From positions 34,148-98,147 of the forward strand of contig MPNW01000507.1 in assembly GCA_011800805.1 (NCBI GenBank): a stretch of 64,000 nt of DNA. Direction: 5' to 3'. The stretch is from Hirudo medicinalis (lineage: Eukaryota > Annelida > Clitellata > Hirudinida > Hirudinidae). The notes beneath the pieces are model-generated. The model was not told where the DNA came from, made no database searches, and saw only the letters and a list, made by a program, of their open reading frames with translations. Of this stretch, positions 51,269 to 63,342 are shown piece after piece. Within the stretch, counting starts at the first letter, position 1. Every line of letters begins with the position of its first letter. Position numbers and translations under genes: made by a program.

Positions 51269-54200
51269 CGATATTTTGCTAGAACGTGCTTAAATTATGG
51301 GATTATTTTTATGTTATGTGTCAACATCAATTTTAAATGTTATTGTTTTTATTTTTAACAGAATTTAGAATTTCTTCAAAATACCTGCAAAGTTTTGGTG
51401 ATTGGTGCAGGTGGTTTGGGTTGTGAAATGCTGAAGGATCTGGTGAGAATCTTGGTTTTCTTTATATTCAGGAAAAGATTTTAATTGCAAATTAAATATC
51501 GAAATTACAAATAACATAAATAAGTACTAATCGGAATCGACAACAAACGAACTAGATGAGATTGAGAGTTATTTAGCTGATCTTGGTCTTTGAAACACTT
51601 GCATTTACAAATAATCTCAATCCATGATAATATTTTTGTCTGCCATAACTTTTATTAAGAATTTTATTGCTTGCAGGCCCTCATTGGATTCAAAAACATT
51701 GACGTCATCGACATGGACACCATTGACTTGTCCAACTTGAACAGACAGTTCTTATTCAGGTGTGACTGAATGTCATTTACAAAACTTTGCTCGACGAGAT
51801 GTTTCCATTTTAAGAAACATTTCAAATATTTATTAAAATATTGAGATGCTTCTTGCTTTTCTTATTATTTAATAATTAGTGATTAATTATTTTTAAATAA
51901 AAAAGGATTATTCACCTCTAATGGTGGTTCTATGCACATTGTGCCATAAAATTTATCATTATTATTATTATTATTATTATTATTGTTACTATTATCATCA
52001 TCATTATTAGTAATATCATTATTATTATTATTCACTCAAAAGTTCATTTGATCTCAGGCATTCAGACATCGGGAAGCCAAAAGCGGAAGTAGCAGCAGCA
52101 GCCATCAATTCGAGAGTTCCAGGATGCAACGTCGTCCCGTTGGTGAATTCATTCTGAACTCATGACTTTTCCTCATGAATAAATGATAATTAATTGATAT
52201 TTTAGTAATAATAATTAATTGATATTTTATTTTTTCCATATTTTAGTAATTATAATTAATTGATATTTTAGTAATAACAATAACAATAATGCCTTGACAA
52301 GTAATCGATGATGGTAATTTGTAAAATAATCGATGACGACCTCTGCATCCCTCGATCTTTCATTTCAGACACTACGCAAAGATTCAGGACTTCGATGAGG
52401 ACTTCTACAGAAGTAATGATATTTTATTTTTATTAAAATAATTGCCATTATTATTATTGCTATTATTATAATTAATATTTTTATTATTGCTACGTCAAAC
52501 CATTTGTTTTCTCGACCCTAAAATAATCACAATACGCATAAGACTCACTCCAAATATTTAATGTTCCCCATCACGGCTCAAGATGACCAAAGGATTATTA
52601 TTATTGTTGTTGTTGTTGTCATCCATTTTAAGTTGTTGAGATGACAAAGGTGGATATTGAAAATGTTATAATTATAATTCTTCTCCATTACAGACTTCCA
52701 CATCGTAGTTTGCGGTTTGGATTCCATCGTTGCAAGGAGGTGGATCAATGGCCTCCTGGTAAGTTGATGATTGTATTCATCCATGCATACATAAATCTCT
52801 TATCGATTGTATTCATATAACCACCTATTATTGATTGTATTCGTATAACCACCTATTATTGATTGTATTCATATAACCACCTATTATTGATTGTATTCAT
52901 ATAGCAATCTGTGATTGTATTCATGCATTATTGATTCCACTGTTTGTTAGCTGATATTGATTAATTAGTATTCACAATGCTGGTTTTATTCAAAATTTTC
53001 TCTAAAAATTATAATTACATCATTATTATTACCATTGTTATTATTAATCTGGAATTAATATCTGAATTTCTTCATGTTAACTCCATAAGCACTTTTAAAG
53101 ACTTACTTGACTTTGTTGTTCCTTTTACAGGTGAGCTTGTTAACTTACGATGAAGACGGTTCTCTCGATCAAAGTTCAGTCGTACCCCTCGTCGACGGAG
53201 GAACGGAGGGCTTCAAGGGAAATGCCAGGGTCATCCTCCCCGGTCTTACGGCCTGCGTCGAGTGCACCCTAGACTTCTATCCACCTCAGGTTGGTCATAA
53301 TTAATTGAGGATTTATTATTCGCAATTTTAAATTATAGATTTCATTAAAACGAGCTGTTATTACACTTTAAAAACAAAGCTTGGAATTCCGACCGAATAA
53401 AACATATAACCGTCTATATATCTATATTGACCGTCTACTGTATTAGCATGCCTGATTAACATAATTTATGCTTCCAGATAAACTTTCCCCTCTGCACTAT
53501 CGCCCACACTCCTCGTCTCCCCGAGCACTGCATCGAGTACGTCAGGATACTCTTGTGGCCGAAGGAGAATCCATTTGGAGGTTGGTCGTGATTTATTGCT
53601 CAACAACATAGCGAATGACGGCAACGACAATGATAATTATTATTGCGTAACTTAAGAGCAACCGATGCATAATTTATTTTACAATTGAATGGATGATCAG
53701 CAATTTTCTATCTCATTTTAAATGTCCCATTGTAAACATTCTCCCTTACCCCACACGTGCATTGCCACTTTCCGAGGGTGCCCCCTGGCAGTGCCGGCCG
53801 GGTCGCGACGACTCATCACGTAGAGACTGGCACGACGCTCGTAATTTTTAAACGAATAATTAACGATCGTCTTCGTCAGAAAATGTTCCGATCGACGGAG
53901 ACGATCCCGAGCACATAACGTGGATCATGCAGAAATCCCAGGAGAGGGCCGAAGAGTTTCACATCACCGGCATCACGTACAGGCTCACTCAAGGTAATTG
54001 TCATCGACGACATTAACGTCGGAATTCGTGCTGTAATTAATTTAATTTGCCTCGATTAGCGCGTAAATGTTAGTTAGTTAGTTAAAAGATAAAATCTTAA
54101 AGTAATAATAATAATTATTATAGTAGTAACTGTGTTACTATTATAGTAACCACTGTTATTACCCGATACATTCATTCTGTTCGCATTATTCCTTTCAGGT

Positions 54201-55712
54201 GTCGTCAAAAACATAATTCCTGCTGTGGCTTCGACAAATGCAGTCATTGCAGGTTGGTGTTGACTTATAGGATGAAGCTGTAACAACAACAACTATAATA
54301 ATAACAACAACAATAATAATAATATTAATAATTAATTTGTAAGGCGCCAGCATCAGAGGCTCTCCTAGAAGTGCCTAAAACATTTCTTTTGCTAATAAAA
54401 TTTAATTATCCTGCAGCCATTTGTGCCACTGAAGTGTTCAAGATTGCTGTGAGGTGAGTTTAAGACCCGATGATGCTTTGCTGATTTGATGATCAACGGT
54501 TACGTTCATCGTCTAGAGAAGATCATCACAATCCACTTTTTATAAATGTCATTATTTAATATGGTAGTACATGTTGCAGACGATACTGTTGCCTCGGTGT
54601 CGTTACTGTAATTCTAATTACTATATTACAATAGGTAACGGCCGCAGCGATGTTTAAAATTCAATGTCAACAAATTCGTTGAAAATCTCTATTTGTTTTT
54701 TTCTTTAAAATGTTGTTCGTCCTTTTCAGTTGCTTCTCGGCGCTCAACAACTTCATGAACTTCAACGACACGGAAGGCGTCTACACTCACTCGTTCGAAG
54801 CCGAAAAGAAGGCAATTAGCTTTGAATTAATATTACGATCGCAATGGAATGCATTAATATATTATGCTAATTTGTCATTCTTGCCATCTTGATCTTCTAA
54901 TGTTTAAGTAATGACTAGGCGACATATTATTGGTCAATGCCTGTTGTATTGTTTAACTTGTCTGCAGTAAATGGCTTCAAATAGATTAGTCACGAATTGC
55001 TTCTAATTTAAATTTAGCCATTCAAACAATCACTCTAATCAGACTTATGATTACAAGATAATGAGCAAACACATGACATGAGTCATTCTTAATTAATTAT
55101 TAATTTATTTGAACTTGAAATCAACAGGAAAATTGCATGGTTTGCTGTCAAATTCCTCAGCCTCTGAGCTTCAAACAGTCTGACACCCTTCAGAAAATCA
55201 TCGATTTCCTTCAAGAAGACAAATTATAGTCAGTCTGAAATCTTTTTAATTTCTGTATCATGAACTTGTTGTGAGCCGGTTCATTTCAATTGTTCCAGTC
55301 AGCTGAAGTCTCCGGGCGTGATAACGCAGGTTGGCGGAAAGAATAGGACCTTGTACATGTCGACCGTCAAGTCTTTGGAAGAGGCCACGAAACCAAACCT
55401 CAAGAAAAGTCTGGCAGGTGAGATTTGAAAGGAGCTGTTATTTCACAAATGATTGAGCTTGTGCATGAATAATCTGAGAAACATTTTGATATTATTATTT
55501 AATGTCATCATTTTAGTAAATTGAAAGATTATACCATCACAAAATTGGACTAAATTAAGACTGATTGGACAAAATATCTATAAATTGATGATTCTAGCAA
55601 ATCCTATTTGTTGTTGTTTGTAGAATTAGAACTCCAAGATGGCCAGCTCATCTATGTTGCAGATCCGACATCCCCCAACAATTTGACATTCAGACTCATT
55701 ATGACATCTTGA
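51087..55712 (+). CDS. UBA3: NEDD8-activating enzyme E1 catalytic subunit, 15 exons
   Basis: Exons 51087-51200, 51362-51442, 51677-51759, 52058-52138, 52369-52412, 52694-52758, 53131-53289, 53478-53580, 53880-53993, 54199-54252, 54417-54453, 54730-54811, 55128-55228, 55299-55417, 55624-55712; 441 residues. With APPBP1/NAE1 it adenylates NEDD8, carries it as a thioester and passes it to UBC12 for cullin neddylation. Seen: nucleotide loop GAGGLG (53-58), [17 protein letters not shown] (77-93), catalytic C215 in [16 protein letters not shown], and zinc ligands C198/C201 and C342/C345. The C-terminal ubiquitin-fold part (about 345-441) recruits the E2. The N-terminus is shorter than human UBA3. 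The intron 54812-55127 starts with GC instead of GT; the flanking residues (SFEAEKK/ENCMVC) match the family exactly there. Confidence 0.95.
52795..52930. repeat. 28-base minisatellite in a UBA3 intron
   Basis: About four copies of TTGATTGTATTCATATAACC plus ACCTATTA, with single-base changes, starting about 35 bases after the donor of exon 52694-52758. Confidence 0.85.
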
Positions 55713-55843
55713 AAAATGCAAATGAGAATATTAAAATTACGACGTTAGGACATTTATTAACGGATGTTTGTTACGAAAATTAGGAAATGTTCCGCGTTCT
55801 AATACAAAATTCATTTGAAATGTGAACTTTGGTTTGTTATAAA

Positions 55844-55984
55844 TTATTTGAAATCGCTATCGTTCACGCCGATGTCTGATTTCTTCGAGTGATAAGTTCT
55901 GTTAAGTTGGAAGTTATTTTGTTCCAGTGACTCTTGTTGTTCAGGAACCTTTGGAATTACAATGAATTTGTTCTGAGCTGCCAT
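55844..55984 (-). CDS. Possible 46-residue small ORF between UBA3 and MED22
   Basis: ATG at 55984, stop at 55844. The open frame extends upstream without an ATG to 56059, so it could also be a 3' exon. The peptide (MAAQNKFIVIPKVPEQQESL, ending in an acidic DSDFK) has a balanced, protein-like composition, unlike the repeat-derived frames here. I do not recognise it, and no partner exon was found. Confidence 0.25.
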   Translation of the reverse strand: MAAQNKFIVIPKVPEQQESLEQNNFQLNRTYHSKKSDIGVNDSDFK

Positions 55985-56258
55985 ACCTCTAAGTCTGTGT
56001 CTTTCCAGCGAAACAGGCTTGTTCAGGGCTACATCGCTGGATGGTTCACATTTGCACAATTTTAAAACAATTATTTTATGTTAAGTAAAAAATAGTCAGA
56101 CATAAAATGTAATAATAAGTATAAAGATAATAATAATACAAAAACGCATTACATAAATAATACTAGATATATGGTCTTTGATAAGCTGTCGATATAACAA
56201 AGGTAAACAAATGTTGTTTTGCTACCTTCGGTAATATAGTGAATCTCTCGGAGTTAAT

Positions 56259-56696
56259 ATGGCCAATTCCCAAGCAAGCAAGACTCTGCCGCTGAGTAAT
56301 GAAGCGCTTTTGAAATCCTTCCAAAAACGCTTAAAAGACGATGTTCGCTCTTTGTACGACAACTTGACCGAGATTTCAAAGTTCGGCATCTCAAAGCCTG
56401 AGGAAGAATCCACACTGACGAAAGTCGCCCAAGCGGAACAGAATAGATATGAGATTGAAGTCAGAGCTGCCAACATGAGTCGTGCCTCCGAGTCCCTGAT
56501 GAAGCTCATATCAGAGGTGAAGCAGTACGTCATTCTCAACGACTTCTCGCAAATCAACGACAACATAAAGCATCAGGTCGATTACAGCGTGAAAATGGTC
56601 CACAAAATCGACACGCACATGATGCAGATTAGAGATGAAATGGCCAATGAGCTGAATGAACTTGAAGAGGAATATTACACTTCGAGGTTCAAATGA
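56259..56696 (+). CDS. MED22: Mediator complex subunit 22 (head module), intronless
   Basis: A single open frame of 145 residues starting MANSQASKTLPLSNEALL. The hallmark segments NKRLKDD-like QKRLKDDVRSLYDN, VRAANMSRASESLMKLISEVKQYVILNDF and NELEEEYYTSRF match MED22/Surf5. MED22 is a small helical protein that pairs with MED11 and MED17 in the Mediator head, linking activators to RNA polymerase II. The length corresponds to the conserved core of vertebrate MED22 without its variable tail. There is no intron in this frame, unlike the neighbouring UBA3, so the gene is either naturally intronless or an old retrocopy that kept its frame; the intact frame argues for function. Confidence 0.93.
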   Translation: MANSQASKTLPLSNEALLKSFQKRLKDDVRSLYDNLTEISKFGISKPEEESTLTKVAQAEQNRYEIEVRAANMSRASESLMKLISEVKQYVILNDFSQINDNIKHQVDYSVKMVHKIDTHMMQIRDEMANELNELEEEYYTSRFK

Positions 56697-56728
56697 AATG
56701 GGCACAGATTCTTAAGAAAATGCTTATA

Positions 56729-56734
56729 AATAAA
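56729..56734 (+). other. Polyadenylation signal AATAAA for MED22
   Basis: Canonical AATAAA 33 bases after the MED22 stop. Confidence 0.6.
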
Positions 56735-57912
56735 ATCAGAGTTAACAATGGTAGAGCAAAATTTGTCACACAAAGGCAAAGGAAAGTAATTCAATTTGGA
56801 ATTCCTTGTGAATTGTGAATGACCCACTGCTACAACCACTATTTTCGTTATTTTTATCATTTGAAACTCTTGTTGACAATTTGAGTCATTGCAATTCTGC
56901 TGTTGCCCTCTTTTAAAAAGTCTTCAGGTGTGCAGTGTGTAATCTCGTTGCAAGGAGCTTTTTATGATCACAGTTGAATCTTATAGAATGTAAAAGTCAA
57001 CATTTATAAGTGTTAAGTGGTGCCTTTTTTCAGTTATTTATAAATATGATATAATATTAGTACCTTTATTAATATTGCAAATTTGCTGTTAAGGGAGCTG
57101 ACCACTCGGCAGGGTTCATTCAAATTAAGCTGCTTAATAAAAAGAAAAATGACTTCGAGAAAAAATGATTTCGAGATGTTTGGTGGTTCACTAACTGAGC
57201 TAAGAACGTAATGAAAAATTAATGCATCTCATTTTTACAGTTGCATGGGTTCTCAGAGTATGCGCTGAAATTCAATCTTATTCCACTCGTATATTTACGA
57301 ATTCTCCAAGTTGGCAAAAGGCTGCGGGCTAAATATGGAACAAAACTTGTCTGGAAAGGGAGAATAACTTTCTGCTTTCGCAGTTTGGCTTAAGCGCTGC
57401 AAATGTATTATATATATATATAAGGTATTTTTAATTAGTGCATTTAGACGAAGTAAAATTACATAAATCTAAAAATATTTGAATTTATATGGGAAGAAAT
57501 TATTATCGCTTTTGTTTACATTGCAAACAACCCGCGGCGATTTTCATCCGGGGAAGTGTACGTCAGTTTTTTATTAAATGTTAATTTGTTTCGGCTCATT
57601 TGAAGGCTGCTTAAAAGGTCCGGGAAGAACTTCAACTTTGTAATATCAGATATTGTAAATATAAGGCAATTACAAAGCAGTTATGAATAACCGAAGACTA
57701 GTTTGCCTTGCTTTGTTTGAAAAATTAGTATAGTTTTACGAATGCGATTAATAACTTAATAAACATAGTTGCTTAAAACCTTGTGGTGTGCAATCCTAAC
57801 AATGTTTGATCCTCATCATATGTTTGCGATTTGTTGTTTCAAATTAGTTAGCGAGGTTACTTAATTTCAAAAGCGAATTTTCAGATTGTTCAGTCCATTA
57901 AAAGCCATCAGA
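56735..57912. other. Non-coding stretch after MED22
   Basis: AT-rich sequence without a supported gene. A TTTTCAG at 57878-57884, just before the small membrane-protein frame, could be a splice acceptor, so an upstream exon of that gene may lie here. Confidence 0.4.
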
Positions 57913-58071
57913 ATGGATAACGTTGTTCTGGCTCTGTTGGTTATCATGACTGCTCTGATCTTTCAATATCTGTGGCAGTTTTATAAATCCTACGTCATGG
58001 AAGATCTTGTTATAGACTTGGATGAAGATGATTACTCGAACCTAAACGAACCTCAAAATATTTTCCTATAA
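57913..58071 (+). CDS. Small single-pass membrane protein, 52 residues
   Basis: ATG at 57913 (GAATGG context), stop at 58071. Residues about 4-24 form one hydrophobic segment (VVLALLVIMTALIFQYLWQFY), followed by an acidic tail (DLVIDLDEDDYSNLNEPQN). There is no cleavage-site pattern, so it would be a signal anchor with an acidic C-terminal tail. I do not recognise the family. The hydrophobic-then-acidic layout and the single clean frame favour a real small protein; the frame stays open upstream past a possible acceptor at 57884, so it may be the last exon of a larger gene. Confidence 0.45.
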   Translation: MDNVVLALLVIMTALIFQYLWQFYKSYVMEDLVIDLDEDDYSNLNEPQNIFL

Positions 58072-60074
58072 TTATTTTTAAAGTACTCATTTCTTTTGCA
58101 TGTGTGGAATTGACAGTGCTCGATGTTTTAAATGTTGTTCGATTCTGATGCCTTTTTGTTCGCGCTCGGATATTCCATGCAATGACATTGCATTATGACA
58201 TTAAATTGTCATTGCAATTTCCTTGCATTGCAGGGCTCAATGTTTTCAATGTTCGATTTTGTAAGTCCAAGATAAGCTTCCACATTTTAAAATATATTTT
58301 GATTCCTTCACTATTTATGCTCTTGAAAGATGTCGATAGGGCACGGATTCTTAGAAATCGTTTTCAATATCTCAATATTTTTACAAACCTTTTCCCCAAG
58401 TGATGCAGAAAGTATTATCATGGCATGCCTTCAAATTATTTTGTATGATTTTTGATAGCTTGATAAATCAAAGCAAATTAGATTATGTCTGTTAGGAAAT
58501 GTACTTTTTTTTTTAATAAAACGAAAGCTCTAAGTGATGCTTGTGAAGCACCCTTCGTTTCGTTTCGACGTCTGCCTTCGTTTTTGTGCCGAGGTCGGTG
58601 CATTTCAGATGTTTGCGTTGACATTGCAAAACAAGCAGCAGATGTTATAGAGTTTCGCTATCGTGTCGTCGATCCTGGGGAGCCATCGTTGGACATTTTT
58701 CCTCCCTTTATAATTAATGCCCTATAATGTGTGCTTATTACATATATATATTATTATGCATTTATTATTGCATAAAATTGAATTTAAGATTTGAGTATTA
58801 ATTCGTGTGATGATAACAATAATAATAATGATGACGACGACGACGACAATGAATCCGAGTTTGATCATAGTGGCGCATGTTCAGACAACTTCAAGAGGAG
58901 GAGGATGGAAGGTTATCAACGTTTATCACAGGATTGTGATGATAGGGATGGTGAGAACCCTCGAGACCACCAGTCAAGTGCATTTACACAGCGCTTCAAA
59001 CGCCAGGGGAGCTTTGCGGCGGTGCCAGCTGGGTTGCGAACGCAACACAAGGGCTGTTGCAACCCTCTGAGCTAAACTGCACGGCATCATTTGGTTATCA
59101 AAAATCAATTATTTTTTTTGGAATTTAACCAAATCAAGACTTAGAAACAAAAAAAATTAAATAGATAAATTACAAGAAATAAGAGCAGGCTGGAGTGACT
59201 AGCGGTCCTTCGAGCGAACAGGGAGTTATTTGCCCTCCCCATAAGGGGACATACACCCCCATAATTTCGAGGACACCCCAAGCAGCTGCACACCTCCAAG
59301 CAACCAAAACTAAATTCCAAGTGTTGTGGCATCAGAGCGTTGATTGGTACACTGCTATTTGAGGTTGGCGTCGAATGTCAGACTCATCGAGTTTCTAAAG
59401 GAACACCGAATCCAGAGGATGTTAAGTATCAACGTCCAATAAAAGGCCAGACTTCTGCAGGCAGACCGATGGGGTTCAAAAAGTTAGCATCTGCTTTCGC
59501 TTCCTGGAGCCAAACGTCTTTGAGATGATTTTAGGTTGTTAGTCTATTGTGTCCAGAAAGGCTGACATCATTCACATTCGCGGGTGCATTGGAACAAATT
59601 TGGTCTTAGTCCAGATCGTTTGTGCGCTGCATTATTCGATGGTGCGTCAAACATGAGCGATCATCGAAGCGGTATAATCTGTAACCAGGGGGACAAGTGC
59701 ACCCCCGGCTCATTGGTTATCACCCCCCAAAATCCTTTATAACTCCCTGCATGCGAAGTTTCGCTGATGTTTGTTGCTGAATGTTTTTGTTCTTCGCCGC
59801 TCCTAACCCGGCCAACGACTATTGATTTCAACAACTGTTCCCCGCAAGATCCAAGGTTATTTTTATGATTTTATTGGGGTTTGCTTCCTTTTATTTCTTT
59901 GAATTAATGATTTTAATGAAGCACAGAAGGCATGGCCGTGAGATAGATATGCTATCTTCGTATAAGTCTGCTTTTAATCAAGTCAGAAATGGCGTCGCTG
60001 GCTGCATTTTCGAAGGTGCGCTTAATACTGAGATAAATTGAAATGAGTCATGGATATTTTGGTCGAGAAAATGG
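58072..60074. other. Non-coding stretch with SINE-like repeat
   Basis: No supported gene. A plus-strand frame 58485-58727 (ATG, 80 residues) has no motif. The minus strand should carry the 3' UTR of the coiled-coil gene; minus-strand AATAAA-type sequences occur near 59866-59892. Confidence 0.4.
58930..59086 (-). mobile_element. tRNA-derived SINE-like element on the minus strand
   Basis: On the minus strand, from 59086, GCAGTTTAGCTCAGAGGG gives a strong box A (TAGCTCAGAGG) and GCGTTCGCAACCC a box B-like sequence about 30 bases on. The spacing is shorter than in a full tRNA. A body of about 90 bases follows. Confidence 0.45.
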
Positions 60075-62207
60075 CTAAGTTCCACCTTTCTGTTCTTTGA
60101 CGTGGCCGATGTAATGTCTCAGGTTTTGGCCGAGTTTGTCGATGACGTTAATGTGTCGAGTTTTGGCTATCCTGTCGCACTTGAAATCGGCGTTTACCAG
60201 TCCGTTTCTGCGGTGGCAAAGTCTCTCGAAGTTCGACTGCACTGATCTCTTTCCAGACAGTGCTTGATGATCGTCGCCAGACCATTTGCCGTCCTCATCT
60301 GATGACCTCATGTGATGGGGAATGCAGTCTTCCATCTGAGAAGCGTTCGTTCCAATTGGCAGGCTGTTTGTGGTCTTGCTGGTCAGCGGGAAGGATTTTT
60401 CTTGTCTTTCCAACATTCTCTTTGGCTGTCGACTGAATGCAGACATGAAAATGAATTAAAGAACTGTATGAGGATTTTTTTGAGGATACTAATTTGTACG
60501 AGGATTACCTCCAAAATATGAATTCTACATTTGCAGTACCAAAATCATAACGTTTCTAACAGCGTGATTACTAACGATTATTTTATTAATTTTATTAATT
60601 TTATTAATTGTGCTAAATGACTGGAAGTGCAATTCCTTAGATCAAACTCACCACACGTGTTTATACTGCAGTTTCTGCCTGGAAAAAACGGATGGAGAGG
60701 ATTCTTGGACAGGGGATGGAGAACCAGAGGACGCATCAACGCAGATGGCGTCGCACAAATTTTTGCTCTCAGACGTTGTTAGAGGAATGCTCATGGGTCT
60801 GGGAGCAGTGATCTTGTCACAGATTGCTCTCATCAGCACGCTATCAATTTTCGAAATGTTGGCTGCCTCTTCGGGAGGAATATTGGTCTCTGCCAAGACA
60901 GGAGAAGAAGGTCTTTGGTCCTGAGGTCTGTCGGTCATGTCCGCCAGGTAAGGACAGCTGCTCGATCTTCTGACAGCTGGCGGATTTTCGAGGATGGAAT
61001 TGGAATCGTCCGGAACTCCAAAGTTGGATTCGCTGTTTATGTCGTGACTGCAGCTGCTCACAAGGTCGCTGAAGAAGTTGAGGTATCCGTAGTCGATCAG
61101 CGACTTGCCGATCGCTTCTTTGACGCGGCCTTGGCGATTGTTCTCGAGTACAATCAACTTCTTAATACTGATTTCGTACAGAACCTTGTATAAGTCGTTC
61201 CACTGATCCGTTTGGCCAGACTCCGGCCGAGGGAGCGCGTTGCTGGCTGGGTGGTCGTCGTTAACTTCTGCAGCTGCGTCAATAGTTTCAAGCTTTTCCG
61301 TATTGTCGTATGGTTCTTGAGTTAAAGATTTAGAAATTATTTCAGATTCTTGTGAAGAAATCTTGTTGGTCACAATTTCCAGTTGAAGTTCTTCTATCCT
61401 TGACTCAAGATTCGTCCTCTCTAAGAGCCGGGAAGACTTGCTCAATGCAATTTCTTCCTCCAGATCCGCCTTTTCTTTGGCGCACTTCCCGAGCGCCATG
61501 ACAGCCTTGTCTCTCAACGCGTTCAATCTGTCTTCGTGTCGTATGCGCATTTTGTCGATGAAATCCTTGTACTCTTTTTCACGCACCTTCATTTGCTCAG
61601 AGAGATGTTTGTTCAGCTTCTTCTCGCTCATCCACTTCTGGTGCATTTGAAAAACCACGTACCTCAGCTTCCCCAGTTCGTCCTTCATCTCTTCCTCGCA
61701 GGTCAGCGGTCTTTCGGCATGTTGGGGTGTGGAAAAATGGTCGAGCGAGAAAGGACTGCCTTCTCGTCCAGACAGTTTCCTTTTCCCGAAATCCCTGACC
61801 GAAATTACTCTCCATGACTGGCGAGGAACCACGCACTCGAAATCGTTCGCGAAACTGTTGATTCTTTTCGTGTGGCTGACGATGTCGTCAGTCGACGTGC
61901 TAGGTTTTCTCCTTTCATTTCCCGCCATTTCATCGTGGCAGACGCTGAGATTGCAATCCGACTTCGCCAATTGTCTGCCGTGAACTCTTAAGTGGTCGGA
62001 AGACCCCCACTGCTCATTCGATGACCCCGCTGTCGTGACCTTTTGACCTGCCCCTTCCGGGGTCGGTTGGTCGGCATCCGTGTCCGTTGTAACGACTTGA
62101 GGGTTCAATAAATGTTGGGAATTCATTCTGGGAGGAGGAAAATGAAGAATGTACCTAGAATATTGTTCACTAAATAATGACATAATTTTTAATTTTAGAT
62201 AAATCAT
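60075..62207 (-). CDS. Coiled-coil protein of unknown family, two exons, about 637 residues
   Basis: Exons 62207-60652 and 60432-60075; donor GTGAGT and acceptor TTCAG join in phase 2. Residues about 180-290 are strongly helical and charged with heptad spacing (EEEMKDELGKLRYVVFQMHQ, KLNKHLSEQMKVREKEYKDF, AKEKADLEEEIALSKSSRLL), so a long coiled coil is likely. The flanks are Ser/Pro/Asn-rich and probably disordered; the C-terminus is basic (RRNGLVNADFKCDR, HYIGHVKEQKGGT). No signal peptide or enzyme motif is visible. The start is uncertain: ATGs at 62207, 62183 and 62126 are in frame, and the residues between look poorly conserved. A cytoskeletal or centrosomal role is common for such proteins but is not shown here. 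Confidence 0.75.
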
Positions 62208-62275
62208 TACCGAGAGATTGCAAATTGATGATTGTTATTATTATTATTCTTATTGTTATTATAAATATAATTAAT

Positions 62276-62307
<32 letters not shown>

Positions 62308-62424
62308 CATCATTATTATTTTCGTTACTATTAGTTCTTCCAAATAATTGAATGGAAAACCGCTTCACTACCCAGGCGTTAGAGTAACGATGTTGATGAC
62401 GTCAGGACATCAACAATCAACAAT

Positions 62425-62585
62425 CATAATCATAATCATAATCACAATCACAATCACAATCACAATCACAATCATAATCATAATCACAATCACAATCACA
62501 ATCATAATCATAATCACAATCACAATCACAGTCATAATCATAACCATAATCGTAATCATAATCATAATCATAATCATAATCATTT
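62425..62585. repeat. (AATCAC)n/(AATCAT)n hexanucleotide array
   Basis: Tandem AATCAC and AATCAT units in alternating blocks. Stop-free Ile/Thr frames result and are not a gene. Confidence 0.85.
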
Positions 62586-63149
62586 CATCATCGACTCAAA
62601 ATGATCGTGTCTCTAAATCAAAATTCGTAAAGGATAAACAAATGAACATCTCGTCCTAAATCATCCCACGGTCAGCCTCTGTTTGTTTACGAAACAAGGA
62701 GGATTCCTCCCCCCGGCGGTCTACGTGACCGATTCACCTTCTATTTTCAGACCAACATGAGAGGCTGATGACGACGACGACGATGACGTGATGACGAATA
62801 TGGTGATGGCGATGATGATGATGATGATGGCGACGCTGATTATCGTAATGATGATGATGACGATGATGCTAAGAAGATTTTCAATCACTCAATAAATGCG
62901 ACAAGGTGCTAATAGACTAATTATTAACTCATGACGTTTGTGGATGAGTAACCAGCGCTGCATTAGATGCTCTAATCATGAATGATGATGATGATGATGA
63001 TGATGATGATGGTAATCTTAATGTTGACGACTCTAGTCAATCAGTGAAGAATGCCTTCAATCACCATTATCACCGTCGCCAAGGTTTAACATTATCATTA
63101 TCACCATCGTCAATCATTTATTTATTTCATTTGTTTCAATCGAACGTTT

Positions 63150-63342
63150 CAATCTATTTCAATCGTCGTCATCATCGTCATCATCGTAGTCGTCATCGTC
63201 ATCACCATCATCATCGTCATCATCGTAGTGGTCATCGTCATCATCATCGTCATCATCATAGTCATCATCGTAGTCGTCATCGTCATCACCATCATCATCG
63301 TCATCACCATCATCATCGTCGTCATCATCATCAACGTCATTA
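63150..63342. repeat. (ATC)n array with GTCGTC interruptions
   Basis: A higher-order unit CATCGTAGTCGTCATCGTCATCACCATC is repeated with a CATCGTAGTGG variant. Confidence 0.85.

Noticed and set aside
58485..58727. 80-residue plus-strand ORF
   Set aside because: It starts with ATG, but no motif or partner exon is visible, and it may lie in a UTR of the small membrane-protein gene; evidence too thin to call.
62127..62153. Apparent 27-base intron (GT..AG) near the start of the coiled-coil gene
   Set aside because: Far too short to splice in an animal. It is a multiple of three, so it is read through or lies upstream of the true start at 62126.
62348..62659. 103-residue Ile/Thr-rich ORF
   Set aside because: Created by the AATCAC/AATCAT hexanucleotide array.
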